Below, piece after piece: positions 9,641 to 17,120 of a stretch of DNA of 28,557 nt. The notes below the pieces were generated by a model that ran no database searches, had not been told where the DNA came from, and saw only the letters and a program-made list of their open reading frames with translations. Location of the stretch: contig JBGAWK010000029.1 in NCBI GenBank assembly GCA_044227665.1, forward strand, positions 1-28,557, read 5' to 3'. Both the position numbers and the translations under genes were made by a program. This DNA comes from JBGAWK01 sp044227665. GTDB taxonomy: Bacteria; Bacteroidota; Bacteroidia; Chitinophagales; JADIYW01. Position 1 is the stretch's first letter, and each line of letters starts with the position of its first letter.

Positions 9641-9648
9641 CAAATATA
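9641..9648 (-). promoter_or_regulatory. -7 promoter element of gcvP
   Basis: The minus strand reads TATATTTG, a full TAnnTTTG match ending 17 nt before the gcvP ATG. No clear -33 element or glycine-riboswitch-like structure is visible in the short region shared with lgt. Confidence 0.5.
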
Positions 9649-9764
9649 AATTTTGATACTGGTGAAATATTTGTTATCGGTTATTTTGTGGAGATATTAT
9701 GCCTAATGTTGATTATTATGCTAATTTAAGCCTGAATTTATACTATATAAATCCACATAAACCT

Positions 9765-9772
9765 TACCTTTG
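9765..9772 (+). promoter_or_regulatory. -7 promoter element of lgt
   Basis: TACCTTTG is a full TAnnTTTG match ending 17 nt before the lgt ATG, the same spacing as the divergent gcvP element. It probably drives the whole lgt-ccmB-ccmC operon. Confidence 0.5.
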
Positions 9773-9789
9773 TAAAAAAATCACTACAG

Positions 9790-10587
9790 ATGATTTTCCA
9801 TTGGAATGTAGAACCTGAAATATTTAGAATAGGTCCTTTTGCACTCAGATATTATAGCATGATGTTCGGGCTGGCATTTTTTAGTAATTATATTTTATTA
9901 GAAAAAATATTCAAAAAAGAACAAAAAGATGTGGCTCTTTTGGATGATTTGCTTATGTATATATTCATCGCTGTAGTAGTGGGCTCTAGGTTGGCACATT
10001 GTATATTTTATGGCTATGATGACTCTTTGGGTTATAATGTTTATTTTCATAATCCTATAGAGATACTTAAAGTTTGGGAAGGGGGCTTAGCAAGTCATGG
10101 GGCATTGATAGGTATTGTGATAGCGGTATATTTATTTGTAAGAAAACATAGGGACGTTACATTTTTTTGGGTAATAGATAGAATTTGTGTGGTGGCGGCT
10201 CTGTCTTGTGGTTTTATTCGCATAGGGAATTTCTTTAACTCAGAGATTGTAGGGAATTATACGGATGGGAGCTGGGGGGTGGTTTTTCAGCAACTGGGTG
10301 AAACAGCACCCAGAATTCCCGTGATGCTCTTTGAGTCTTTTAGTTATTTTCTTTTTTTTGTATGGGCTTATTGGTACTATTATAAGAAAGATGGAAAGCT
10401 AGTTCCGGGCATGATGCTTGCGACATTTTTTGTAGTAATGTTGACTTTTAGATTTTTTTGGGAATTTTTCAAAGAAAGTGAAATCCTATTTATGGGCATG
10501 AATCACGGTCAGCTATTGAGTATCCCAATTATTATGGCTGGTATTGTTCTCTATTTTTATGTAAACAAAAAATATGCTGTGGCTTAA
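9790..10587 (+). CDS. lgt: Phosphatidylglycerol-prolipoprotein diacylglyceryl transferase
   Basis: Inner-membrane enzyme that moves a diacylglyceryl group from phosphatidylglycerol to the lipobox cysteine of prolipoproteins, the first step of lipoprotein maturation. Its 265 residues with about seven membrane segments fit the family. The essential histidine is H103 in SHGALIGI, the same number as in E. coli Lgt. The Lgt signature CGFIRIGNFFNSEIVG has its arginine at 144 (E. coli R143). The C-terminal LTFRFFWEFFKE is also typical. The 3' end overlaps ccmB by 14 bp. Linkage of lgt to cytochrome c genes has no obvious mechanistic reason, but the overlap points to one transcript. Substrates nearby would include the lipoproteins at 15678 and 25746. 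Confidence 0.97.
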   Translation: MIFHWNVEPEIFRIGPFALRYYSMMFGLAFFSNYILLEKIFKKEQKDVALLDDLLMYIFIAVVVGSRLAHCIFYGYDDSLGYNVYFHNPIEILKVWEGGLASHGALIGIVIAVYLFVRKHRDVTFFWVIDRICVVAALSCGFIRIGNFFNSEIVGNYTDGSWGVVFQQLGETAPRIPVMLFESFSYFLFFVWAYWYYYKKDGKLVPGMMLATFFVVMLTFRFFWEFFKESEILFMGMNHGQLLSIPIIMAGIVLYFYVNKKYAVA

Positions 10588-11230
10588 AGTATGGACAGCA
10601 CTTAAAATGGAAGCTGTTACAGAATGGAGAAATAAAACGGCTATTTCGGGATTATTTGTATATGTAGCTTCTGCGAGTTATTTAGTCTATATTATTTTCA
10701 ATGGCAAGATTACCACGCCCACATATATTGCTACCTTTTGGCTTTTGGTATTATTTGTAACTATCAATGCGGTAGGAAAGAGTATGAGCCATAATCTCAA
10801 TGAGCAATATTACTTTTTGCGCCAGCACATTACACCTACGTTGTTGATAGTATGTAAATTGATTTATAATGCATTTATCATATTATGCACTACACTACTT
10901 ATACAATCCTTGTTTCAGTTATTTTACCCTAGTGCTATCAGCAACCCATTGAGATATTTGCTTATAGCTGTATTGGGAGCGTATGGGCTTTCTAATATTT
11001 TTACACTGCTTTCTGCCATCAGTGCAGGCAGCCATAATGTATCTTTAGTAGCTATTCTAGGATTTCCTGTCGTACTGCCGTTGCTGCTGCTCATCGTAAG
11101 GCTGTCGGGTTTTGCAGACTTCATGCCTGATGAGAAAGATTATTTATTCAATCTGTATGCTATTATCATACTAGATATAATTACCATTATTTTAGCCATT
11201 ATTTTATTTACATTTTTATGGAAAGAATAG
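10574..11230 (+). CDS. ccmB: Heme exporter protein CcmB
   Basis: Membrane subunit of the CcmAB(C) ABC transporter complex of system I cytochrome c biogenesis, which releases heme-loaded CcmE from CcmC. The 218-residue length and six hydrophobic segments match the family. The N-terminus runs MLWLKVWTALKMEAVTEWRN (the amphipathic CcmB start), and the segment SAISAGSHNVSLVAILGFPVV is the usual CcmB region facing the ATPase. It overlaps lgt by 14 bp and ccmC by 13 bp, so the three are translationally coupled. The ATPase gene ccmA is not in this window. Confidence 0.92.
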   Translation: MLWLKVWTALKMEAVTEWRNKTAISGLFVYVASASYLVYIIFNGKITTPTYIATFWLLVLFVTINAVGKSMSHNLNEQYYFLRQHITPTLLIVCKLIYNAFIILCTTLLIQSLFQLFYPSAISNPLRYLLIAVLGAYGLSNIFTLLSAISAGSHNVSLVAILGFPVVLPLLLLIVRLSGFADFMPDEKDYLFNLYAIIILDIITIILAIILFTFLWKE

Positions 11231-11916
11231 ATAAAGTGCCGACTGTGTTTTATGCCAACTGGTGGAAGTTGCTTAGTATCGTCCTCTTGCTATATGCAAT
11301 ATTTATGGGTTTCTTTGGCAAAATTCCCGCTTTGGATATTTTAGATCACTCCATCAGGAATTTATATTTCCATGTCCCTATGTGGTTTTCTATGATGTTT
11401 CTGCTATGTGTCAATTTAGTATATTCATTATTATATCTCAATAATTTGAAATTTAGGAATGATATGATAGCCCAAAGTGCGGCTTTAGTAGCTTTTATCT
11501 TCGGGATATGTGGGCTGCTTACGGGGTCTGTGTGGGCAAAGTCCACTTGGGGCGCATGGTGGGTATTCCAAGAAGTAAAATTAAATGGTGCCGCCGCTGG
11601 CATGTTAATCTATGCTGCCTATTTCATCTTACGCAACGCCATTACCGATGAACAAAAAAGGGCTAGAGTCTCTGCCGTATATTCTATATTTGCCTTTGTG
11701 ATGTATATGGTGATGATTAATGTCATTCCGCGCATAGCTAATTCATCCTTACATCCCGGAAATGGGGGTAATCCCGGCTTCAATGCTTATGACTTGGACA
11801 ACAATCTACGTCTGGTTTTTTATCCTTCCGTACTAGGATGGCTATTATTTTCCTGTTGGATTACTACTATTGTAATCAGGATACGTTTTTTGGAGTGGCG
11901 TAAAGAGATGGCATAG
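11218..11916 (+). CDS. ccmC: Cytochrome c biogenesis heme-handling protein CcmC (CcmC/CcsA family)
   Basis: A 232-residue, six-segment membrane protein that binds heme on the periplasmic side and loads it onto CcmE. The tryptophan-rich heme loop is WGAWWVFQEVKLNGAAAG, starting at W111. It is a variant of the classical WGxxWxWD motif, with Q replacing the usual D. The two axial-ligand histidines are H52 (YFHVPMWF) and H179 (SSLHPGN). The gene overlaps ccmB, and 14 bp separate it from the 82-residue gene. CcmD- and CcmE-like proteins, which often come next in this phylum, are absent here. Confidence 0.93.
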   Translation: MERIDKVPTVFYANWWKLLSIVLLLYAIFMGFFGKIPALDILDHSIRNLYFHVPMWFSMMFLLCVNLVYSLLYLNNLKFRNDMIAQSAALVAFIFGICGLLTGSVWAKSTWGAWWVFQEVKLNGAAAGMLIYAAYFILRNAITDEQKRARVSAVYSIFAFVMYMVMINVIPRIANSSLHPGNGGNPGFNAYDLDNNLRLVFYPSVLGWLLFSCWITTIVIRIRFLEWRKEMA

Positions 11917-11930
11917 TCAAATAATACACC

Positions 11931-12179
11931 ATGAGATATATTGGCGACATTCCACATCCTTTTATTAAAATTTCTCTTTTTAAGATGGACAATAAATATA
12001 GCCTAAAGATGGAGATGGGCATGTATGAGCAGACCTATAAATGGAGGGATATAGATGGATTACAGACTCCTGAGCATATCTCTAAGATAATAGATGAAGA
12101 ATTCTTAGTATCATGTATAACCCATTTCAAAGAAATGCAGCAGAATTTTGGGGCTACATTGAAAAGAAATATACCCTAA
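11931..12179 (+). CDS. Conserved hypothetical protein, 82 residues
   Basis: A small soluble protein starting MRYIGDIPHPFIKISLFKMD and ending in a helical, charged segment (CITHFKEMQQNFGATLKRNIP). There is no signal peptide or membrane segment, so it is not a CcmD. From memory, similar short proteins with a YIGDIPHP-like start and a KFEQGMYEQTYK-like middle occur across Bacteroidota, which supports a real gene. It sits 14 bp after ccmC in the same operon and ends just before the tRNA. I do not know its function. A cytoplasmic accessory role tied to the cytochrome c operon is possible only by position. Confidence 0.72.
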   Translation: MRYIGDIPHPFIKISLFKMDNKYSLKMEMGMYEQTYKWRDIDGLQTPEHISKIIDEEFLVSCITHFKEMQQNFGATLKRNIP

Positions 12180-12193
12180 ATTTAGGATATTAG

Positions 12194-12267
12194 TGGAGGT
12201 TAGGGGAGTCGAACCCCTGACCTTTAGACTGCCAGTCTAACGCTCTAGCCAACTGAGCTAAACCCCC
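12194..12267 (-). tRNA. tRNA-Ala (anticodon GGC)
   Basis: The minus strand folds into a full cloverleaf. The acceptor GGGGGTT pairs with AACCTCC and includes the G3-U70 wobble that is the alanine identity element. The D arm is GCTC/GAGC. The anticodon stem TTAGA/TCTAA has loop CTGGCAG, giving anticodon GGC. The T arm is AGGGG/CCCCT with loop TTCGACT. The discriminator is A and CCA is not encoded. A -7 element lies about 32 bp upstream. Confidence 0.96.
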
Positions 12268-12299
12268 TACACCCACACGCTTTCGCAGAATTTGGAATG

Positions 12300-12307
12300 C
12301 AAAAGTA
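12300..12307 (-). promoter_or_regulatory. -7 promoter element of the tRNA-Ala gene
   Basis: The minus strand reads TACTTTTG, a full TAnnTTTG match located 32 bp before the mature tRNA 5' end. This suggests the tRNA is transcribed on its own and not from the upstream esterase. Confidence 0.45.
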
Positions 12308-12330
12308 CGTGTTTTTTATTTTTAGCTATA

Positions 12331-13692
12331 TTAAAATTTAATAAAATTAGCCATATATATTTTAGAATCATCAGTAAGCATAAGCCTATAGTTGCCAGAG
12401 GTAAGTTTCGAGACATCAATTCGGGAATCTTTTACAGTGCCTTCCACAACTTGCTCGGCAACAGCATTATATATAGAATAGCTTAGATTATTGTATTTCA
12501 AGAATATATATTGACTGCCAACTGGATTAGGATATACTGTAAATACTTCTGTGATATTATTTCGTACAGGAGTACTGGTATGTACTCCTCGCATAAATGT
12601 CCAATTTTTGTGTGTACTACTGCATTCTGTGCCTACCGACATCCTTACTCCCTGTATTTCACTGGTAAATGTGTAAGTAGTGGCACTGCCAATTTCTACA
12701 TAATTAATGACGGTATCGTAATACTGTACATAATACTTTTGTGCTTCGGGAGAAGCGTCCCAAGAAAGCGTATAATTGTTTCCCGTTTGTAATATTTGCA
12801 GATTTTTCACAGTATCACACACTATAGAAGCAGGAATATCTTGCTGCTTGAAGAAGTTCCATCCCTCATTGTTTACGCTGATATCTTGGTTTGTATTGCC
12901 TACAGGCAAAAATTGTGATGTACCCGCCCATGTATGTCCTCCATTTATGACTTTATTAAATATAAGAGTCCTATCACAGTCCTTGAAAATATATTGCTCT
13001 ACCTGACAGCCATCGGAAGTATTTGCGTTAGGAACTTTAATTATTACTGTATCCTGATTACACCCCTGCTGCTCCCTCCAGAAAGATACGACAGTAGGTA
13101 TAGACGGAAAGTTTCCAGGAATCCCTGAGTAAGAAGTTACAGGATCCTCATTGCCATTAAAAATCATTTTAGCAATATTCCTCGACGGCACACAAGAATT
13201 ATAATTTTCATACACCATACTTGCCACCACAGGCACTATGGCAGCGATACGGTTAGGGGCATCACAAGCCATTTTATAGCACATAAAGCCTCCTGCCGAA
13301 TATCCAGTAAGATATACTCTCGACGCATCAGCGTGATAGACTGCTACTGCATAGTCTATCAACTTGCCTAAAAATCCTACATCATCTACATCAGAGCTCA
13401 CGCCGAAGAAAGTGCCAGAATTCCAGCGTCTGTCTATACCTTGCGGATAGATAACAATGCAGCGTGCAGTATCTGAGAGTTTATCCATTTCCGTATAATC
13501 CCTTTGCCAGTCATTGGTCATCAGAAAGCCATGCATATTGACAATAAGCGGAAGTTGCTCCCCTTGCCATCCCACGGGCGTTTTAACTATAAATGTCCTT
13601 AACTTACCTTGATGTCTAAGGTAATCAATATCTATTGCAAACATTGTAAAAAAGACACCTAAAAACAGAATTGAAATAATAATTTTTTTCAT
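12331..13692 (-). CDS. Secreted PHB-depolymerase/feruloyl-esterase-like alpha/beta hydrolase with T9SS sorting domain
   Basis: A 453-residue secreted esterase. It has a signal peptide at residues 1 to about 19 and then an alpha/beta hydrolase of the PHB-depolymerase/LpqC type. The nucleophile elbow GYSAGG gives S132, the acid is probably D183 (NGNEDPV), and the histidine is H253 (GGHTWAG). A fibronectin-III-like module lies at about 291 to 375. A type A T9SS C-terminal sorting domain follows from VYPNP at about 387 to the end, ending in LTSGNYRLMLTDDSKIYMANF. It is therefore probably exported through the outer membrane and anchored or released. The ATG overlaps the stop of the thioesterase gene (ATGA), so it is translationally coupled. 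The natural ester is unknown; polyester or feruloyl esters are family-level guesses. Confidence 0.9.
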   Translation of the reverse strand: MKKIIISILFLGVFFTMFAIDIDYLRHQGKLRTFIVKTPVGWQGEQLPLIVNMHGFLMTNDWQRDYTEMDKLSDTARCIVIYPQGIDRRWNSGTFFGVSSDVDDVGFLGKLIDYAVAVYHADASRVYLTGYSAGGFMCYKMACDAPNRIAAIVPVVASMVYENYNSCVPSRNIAKMIFNGNEDPVTSYSGIPGNFPSIPTVVSFWREQQGCNQDTVIIKVPNANTSDGCQVEQYIFKDCDRTLIFNKVINGGHTWAGTSQFLPVGNTNQDISVNNEGWNFFKQQDIPASIVCDTVKNLQILQTGNNYTLSWDASPEAQKYYVQYYDTVINYVEIGSATTYTFTSEIQGVRMSVGTECSSTHKNWTFMRGVHTSTPVRNNITEVFTVYPNPVGSQYIFLKYNNLSYSIYNAVAEQVVEGTVKDSRIDVSKLTSGNYRLMLTDDSKIYMANFIKF

Positions 13693-14117
13693 GAAAAATG
13701 GATTTGCTTTACAAATGTAGTTAATCTACAGATATGGAGGAGTTCTCCATTATCATTGGTGTTTTTTATCTCCCATACATGGGTATTTCTACCTAGATGG
13801 ATAGCACGCGCCGTAGCATAAACATAGCCACTAGCTATACTTTTGAGGTGGTTGCCATTTACTTCCAAGCCTAGCGCATACTCTTTGCTATTATCTAAGC
13901 ATAGATTAGAAGCTAGGCTGCCTACTGATTCTGCGAGTACGACGTGGGCGCCGCCGTGTAGTATGCCTATAGGATTATGAGTATCTGGGGTTACAGGCAT
14001 ACGAGCTACAATATAGTCCTCTCCTTTTTCTACATAATCTATCTTCAGATGAGACATAAGTGTTCTTCCTTGCCCACTATTCAAAACATCTAAGTTGAAA
14101 TCATATTTCCAAATCAT
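13689..14117 (-). CDS. Hotdog-fold thioesterase of the MenI/PaaI type
   Basis: A 142-residue single-domain acyl-CoA thioesterase. I chose the ATG at 14117 (MIWKYDFNLD) over an upstream one at 14150 because it gives the family's usual N-terminus. It also places the catalytic pair at H54 (ILHGGAH) and E63 (LAESVGS), the same numbers as in E. coli MenI (YdiI). That enzyme hydrolyses 1,4-dihydroxy-2-naphthoyl-CoA in menaquinone synthesis, and a menaquinone role fits this phylum. PaaI-like phenylacetyl or general acyl-CoA hydrolysis is the alternative. The stop overlaps the secreted esterase start. It is divergent from guaA, with a 77-bp shared upstream region. Confidence 0.88.
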   Translation of the reverse strand: MIWKYDFNLDVLNSGQGRTLMSHLKIDYVEKGEDYIVARMPVTPDTHNPIGILHGGAHVVLAESVGSLASNLCLDNSKEYALGLEVNGNHLKSIASGYVYATARAIHLGRNTHVWEIKNTNDNGELLHICRLTTFVKQIHFS

Positions 14118-14157
14118 ACCTGCTACATTAATTATTCTATAAAAATACATTCAAATC

Positions 14158-14187
14158 TTTGTATAAAAACACATAATCGTATTTTTG
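14158..14187 (+). promoter_or_regulatory. guaA promoter (-33 TTTG, -7 TATTTTTG)
   Basis: TTTG at 14158 to 14161, an 18-bp spacer and TATTTTTG at 14180 to 14187 give the best two-part match to the Bacteroidota promoter consensus in the window. Only 7 nt separate the -7 box from the guaA ATG, so the mRNA would have a leader of a few bases or none. Confidence 0.6.
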
Positions 14188-14194
14188 TCACCTA

Positions 14195-15721
14195 ATGCAT
14201 GAAAAAATAATCATTCTCGACTTCGGCTCTCAATATACCCAATTGATAGCAAGGAGAATTAGGGAATGTAATGTTTACTGTGAAATTGTCCCTTATAACA
14301 GAGCTTTTGAATTAACTTCCAATATAAAAGGTATCATATTTTCTGGCAGTCCTTTTTCCGTAAATGATGAGAATGCCCTAAAAATAGATTCCGATTTATA
14401 TGTAGGGAAAATACCGGTATTAGGTATCTGCTATGGTGCTCAGTTATTGGCGCAGCAGCATGGCGGTATAGTAGCAAAGTCTGACAAAAGAGAGTACGGT
14501 CGCTCATTTTTACACAATATTGTTGCGCACCCCTTATTTGAAGGGATGGAAGAAATGGATGAAGTGTGGATGTCTCATGGCGACTCTATATTGGAGCTGC
14601 CCTCCCATTGCCAGATATTATCTGCTACACATAATATCCCTATCGCTGCTTATCAATTTAAAGACTCTGACACCTACTGCTTGCAATTCCACCCCGAGGT
14701 TACTCATTCCACCAAAGGCTTACAGCTAATAAAGAATTTTGTAGAGAAGATATGTGGCTGCCATTGTGATTGGTCTCCGGCCTCGTTTATAGAAGAAACT
14801 GTGGCTGATATTAGAGGTACAGTAGGTGAAGACAAAGTAGTACTCGGACTTTCCGGCGGCGTGGACTCTAGTGTGGCAGCCTTATTGTTACACAAAGCCA
14901 TAGGTACACAGCTATACTGCATCTTTATCAACAACGGACTACTGAGGCTTCACGAGTACGAGTCCGTATTAGAAAGCTATCAGGGACTTGGGCTTCAGGT
15001 CATAGGTATAGATGCTTCGGAAGAATTCTATGCTGCACTAAAAAATCTGGAAGAACCCGAAGCCAAAAGAAAAGCTATAGGTAAGACCTTTATAGAAGTA
15101 TTTGACAAGGCTGCCCACGAGATAAAAGAGGTGAAGTGGCTGGCACAGGGTACCATCTATCCTGATATTATAGAATCTATATCTGTACACGGTCCTTCTG
15201 CCAAAATAAAATCTCATCATAATGTAGGAGGCTTGCCCGAAAAGATGCACTTGAAAATTATAGAACCCCTCAATAAGCTCTTTAAGGATGAAGTACGAAG
15301 GATAGGTAAAGCCTTACAATTGCCTGACAACATCTTACATCGCCATCCTTTCCCGGGACCAGGATTGGCAATTCGCATACTTGGGGACGTTACAGCAGCT
15401 CGTGTACATCTGCTACAGCAAGCTGATAATATATTTATTGGAACTTTAAAGGCATGGAATTTGTATAATACTGTATGGCAAGCCGGAGTGATATTACTGC
15501 CTGTACATTCTGTAGGTGTAATGGGAGACGAACGCACTTATGAACAAGTAGTAGCATTACGAGCGGTGAGTTCTATGGATGGCATGACTGCCGATTGGTG
15601 TCATCTTCCGTACGAATTTCTTGCCCATGTATCGAATGATATAATTAATAATGTAAAAGGAATAAACAGAGTAGTATATGACATTAGCTCTAAGCCACCA
15701 GCCACTATCGAATGGGAATAA
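14195..15721 (+). CDS. guaA: GMP synthase, glutamine-hydrolysing
   Basis: Converts XMP to GMP using ATP and glutamine, the last step of guanine nucleotide synthesis. The 508-residue chain has the standard two domains. The class I glutamine amidotransferase has C79 (GICYGAQL) and the H166/E168 pair in FHPEVTHS. The ATP-pyrophosphatase has the P-loop LSGGVDSS at about 219 to 226. The dimerisation end finishes with YDISSKPPATIEWE. The start follows directly on a strong promoter match. The last 44 bp are overlapped by the next gene, which reads in another frame. All catalytic residues are present. Confidence 0.98.
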   Translation: MHEKIIILDFGSQYTQLIARRIRECNVYCEIVPYNRAFELTSNIKGIIFSGSPFSVNDENALKIDSDLYVGKIPVLGICYGAQLLAQQHGGIVAKSDKREYGRSFLHNIVAHPLFEGMEEMDEVWMSHGDSILELPSHCQILSATHNIPIAAYQFKDSDTYCLQFHPEVTHSTKGLQLIKNFVEKICGCHCDWSPASFIEETVADIRGTVGEDKVVLGLSGGVDSSVAALLLHKAIGTQLYCIFINNGLLRLHEYESVLESYQGLGLQVIGIDASEEFYAALKNLEEPEAKRKAIGKTFIEVFDKAAHEIKEVKWLAQGTIYPDIIESISVHGPSAKIKSHHNVGGLPEKMHLKIIEPLNKLFKDEVRRIGKALQLPDNILHRHPFPGPGLAIRILGDVTAARVHLLQQADNIFIGTLKAWNLYNTVWQAGVILLPVHSVGVMGDERTYEQVVALRAVSSMDGMTADWCHLPYEFLAHVSNDIINNVKGINRVVYDISSKPPATIEWE

Positions 15722-17120
15722 AAGTTTTCTACTTATAGTACTATTACTAATAATACTATTTTCCTGTAAGGCAAAGCCTCCACAAAAAAGCCCTAATTCT
15801 ACAGAAATTACGCCAATAGTATTAGATACTTCGAGTATTTCTTCCAAGATTATGGCGATAGAAAAATCCATACTCGAAAATGAGAAAAAAAGAATCTCTG
15901 ACAGTATATCCAATACACTATTACTCAATGAGGATTTTCAGACTTCAGAAAAAATGCCTATACCACCTTCTCTTAACGATATAGATACTATTGCCGTACA
16001 GCATAATGACGACCTTCAAATCAAAGCAAAACCCCGAGGAGACTTTTTGAATATTGCTTTAATACTTCCATTCAATAATGCACAAGTGCCGCTGAACTAT
16101 TCTCTTTTCAATATTGATACCAACAAAGTCTTGGACGACAGAACAAAAATGGCTTTGGAATACTATCACGGCTTTAAAATGGCTTATAATCACCATAAAA
16201 AACTGGGACTAAAAGCAAATATTTATGTATTAGATGACAATAATGACGAGAATAAGATAAATCAATTATTGGAGGACAGACCATTTCCCTATGTAGATAT
16301 TATCGTAGGCCCCGTGTATAATAAAAATTTGAAAATCATGGCAGATTATGCGCTAAAAAATAATATCCCGATCATCTCTCCACTGTCTTCTGTAACCTAT
16401 AATACTAAGTCAAACCCCTATTATTTTATTGCCAACACTCCAAATGAAGGATACTTCAAGTTTGCCACCGACTTCATATCTACAGATTTCCAAAATTTAC
16501 CTATTGATATTATTTACGACCCAGTAGATTCACTAGGCAATATAGCTTTAGACTATTTTTCAAAACACCTGAATGTACGTAAGATACCCTTTAAAATAGG
16601 TAAGACAGATTCTGTATCTACATGGTATAATGTTACAGATGGGACAGAGCGCGTCGTCATTATTCCTTCATTTAAGGAATCTTTTGCAAAATATATAGTG
16701 GGAAGACTGGAAGACCAAAAGCTAAATCTACATATCGTAGGTATGCATACGTGGTATAAAATGAAAGGCTTGGACTTTGGGGACAACTACCCTCATGAGG
16801 TATTTGTGACATCTGGCACTTATACTTCTAATAAAAGTCTGCTTGAAAGTATAAATACCAAGTATAGTACATTATACAACAAATCCGCTACTGATTATGT
16901 ATATCAAGGATATGACCTATTTAACTATATATTTAGCTTGTATGTAAATAACGATTTATATAGCCCAACGCCTTCCTCATCCTTACTTAATAACAGCATA
17001 ATGTACAATTATGACTTTGTCCCGATGATGGAAGGAGCAGATTCAATTAATTTTTATTACAATGAAAATATAACCTTATTGAAATTAGGTACTTTTGGCT
17101 TTTCTAAAGTCAGCAGATGA
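15678..17120 (+). CDS. Lipoprotein with type I periplasmic-binding-protein (ANF/LivJ-like) fold
   Basis: A 480-residue lipoprotein. The hydrophobic signal FLLIVLLLIILFSC ends in a lipobox (LFSC), making C30 the lipidated residue. A linker of about 90 residues follows. The rest resembles a type I periplasmic binding domain: LNIALILPFNN at about 115 to 125, a central IIVGPVYNKN, IPIISPLSS and DYVYQGYDLFNYIF. No in-frame ATG, GTG or TTG lies between 15678 and the signal peptide, so the start must fall inside guaA. The first 13 or so residues therefore overlap the conserved guaA end. From memory, related proteins in this phylum often carry LysM repeats and neighbour guaA; I see no LysM here. The stop overlaps the next gene by 4 bp. 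The ligand is unknown; a cell-wall-related role is speculation. Confidence 0.82.
   Translation: MTLALSHQPLSNGNKSFLLIVLLLIILFSCKAKPPQKSPNSTEITPIVLDTSSISSKIMAIEKSILENEKKRISDSISNTLLLNEDFQTSEKMPIPPSLNDIDTIAVQHNDDLQIKAKPRGDFLNIALILPFNNAQVPLNYSLFNIDTNKVLDDRTKMALEYYHGFKMAYNHHKKLGLKANIYVLDDNNDENKINQLLEDRPFPYVDIIVGPVYNKNLKIMADYALKNNIPIISPLSSVTYNTKSNPYYFIANTPNEGYFKFATDFISTDFQNLPIDIIYDPVDSLGNIALDYFSKHLNVRKIPFKIGKTDSVSTWYNVTDGTERVVIIPSFKESFAKYIVGRLEDQKLNLHIVGMHTWYKMKGLDFGDNYPHEVFVTSGTYTSNKSLLESINTKYSTLYNKSATDYVYQGYDLFNYIFSLYVNNDLYSPTPSSSLLNNSIMYNYDFVPMMEGADSINFYYNENITLLKLGTFGFSKVSR

Noticed and set aside
14118..14150. Upstream ATG at 14150 for the MenI-type thioesterase
   Set aside because: It adds 11 residues not typical of the family and moves the catalytic residues away from the numbering seen with the ATG at 14117.
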